Under the pieces are notes generated by a model that ran no database searches, was not told the origin of the DNA, and worked only from the letters and a program-made list of their open reading frames with translations. Positions 14,188 to 14,233 of a stretch of DNA of 14,233 bases are shown in pieces. The translations under genes and the position numbers were made by a program. Source of the DNA: an uncultured Clostridium sp. (lineage in GTDB: Bacteria > Bacillota > Clostridia > Lachnospirales > Lachnospiraceae); the NCBI GenBank assembly GCA_900541315.1, contig UQJF01000086.1, positions 1 to 14,233 of the forward strand, given 5' to 3'. The stretch's first letter is position 1. Each line of letters begins with the position of its first letter.

Positions 14188-14233
14188 CTGTCTCTTATAC
14201 ACATCTCCGAGCCCACGAGACGGAGCTACATCT
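14188..14233. other. Illumina Nextera adapter read-through (not genomic)
   Basis: CTGTCTCTTATACACATCT (14188-14206) is the Tn5 mosaic end. CCGAGCCCACGAGAC (14207-14221) is the Nextera read-2 adapter. GGAGCTAC (14222-14229) matches an i7 index, which I recall as N718, and ATCT begins the P7 sequence. These 46 bases are library artefact. Confidence 0.98.

Overview
The window looks like one short-read contig from an anaerobic, spore-forming Clostridia bacterium, most likely Lachnospiraceae. The evidence is moderate GC content, AAGGAGG-type ribosome binding sites, extended -10 (TGn) promoters, a Leu T-box, a glycine riboswitch, VanW and AlaX proteins, and a Cys/Gly-rich peptide behind a sigma-K-like promoter. 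The last 46 bases (14188-14233) are synthetic Nextera adapter, so the contig ends there inside a PrpF-family gene. The first ~120 bases carry a 20-bp direct repeat, which may be where assembly stopped on the other side. No rRNA, tRNA, CRISPR array, transposase or phage gene was seen.

Layout. 1-292: AT-rich repeat and a strong hairpin terminator. 293-2089 (-): membrane-anchored VanW-family envelope protein. 2302-3147 (+): TrpH/YciV-type PHP phosphoesterase, divergent from it. 3349-3585 (+): 78-aa protein resembling HPr without the active-site His. 3643-4821 (-): AlaX, a trans-editing hydrolase for mischarged tRNA-Ala. 5060-5290 (+): Cys/Gly-rich duplicated peptide behind the sigma-K-like promoter. 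5331-5474 (-): an easily missed 47-codon gene with a strong ribosome binding site. 5580-6343 (+): two unrecognised small genes, probably one operon. 6388-7977 (+): promoter, single glycine aptamer and an alanine/glycine:Na+ symporter. 8055-8837 (-): secreted YkuD-type L,D-transpeptidase. 9067-11826 (-): leuS with its T-box leader. 11845-12192 (-): four-repeat 'beta-flower' protein whose last codons contain the leuS -35 box. 12311-13636 (+): endonuclease Q family protein. 13622-14187 (-): 3' part of a PrpF-family isomerase gene, overlapping the endonuclease Q gene tail to tail.

The content is mostly chromosomal housekeeping rather than an accessory island. Two themes recur. One is amino-acid sensing and aminoacyl-tRNA quality: the Leu T-box on leuS, the glycine riboswitch on a transporter, and AlaX. 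The other is the cell envelope and spore: the VanW protein, the L,D-transpeptidase and the putative coat peptide. The least described items are the 47-codon gene, the HPr-like protein, the two-gene operon, a dispersed 15-bp motif upstream of three genes, and a possible pairing between the glycine aptamer and the symporter ribosome binding site.
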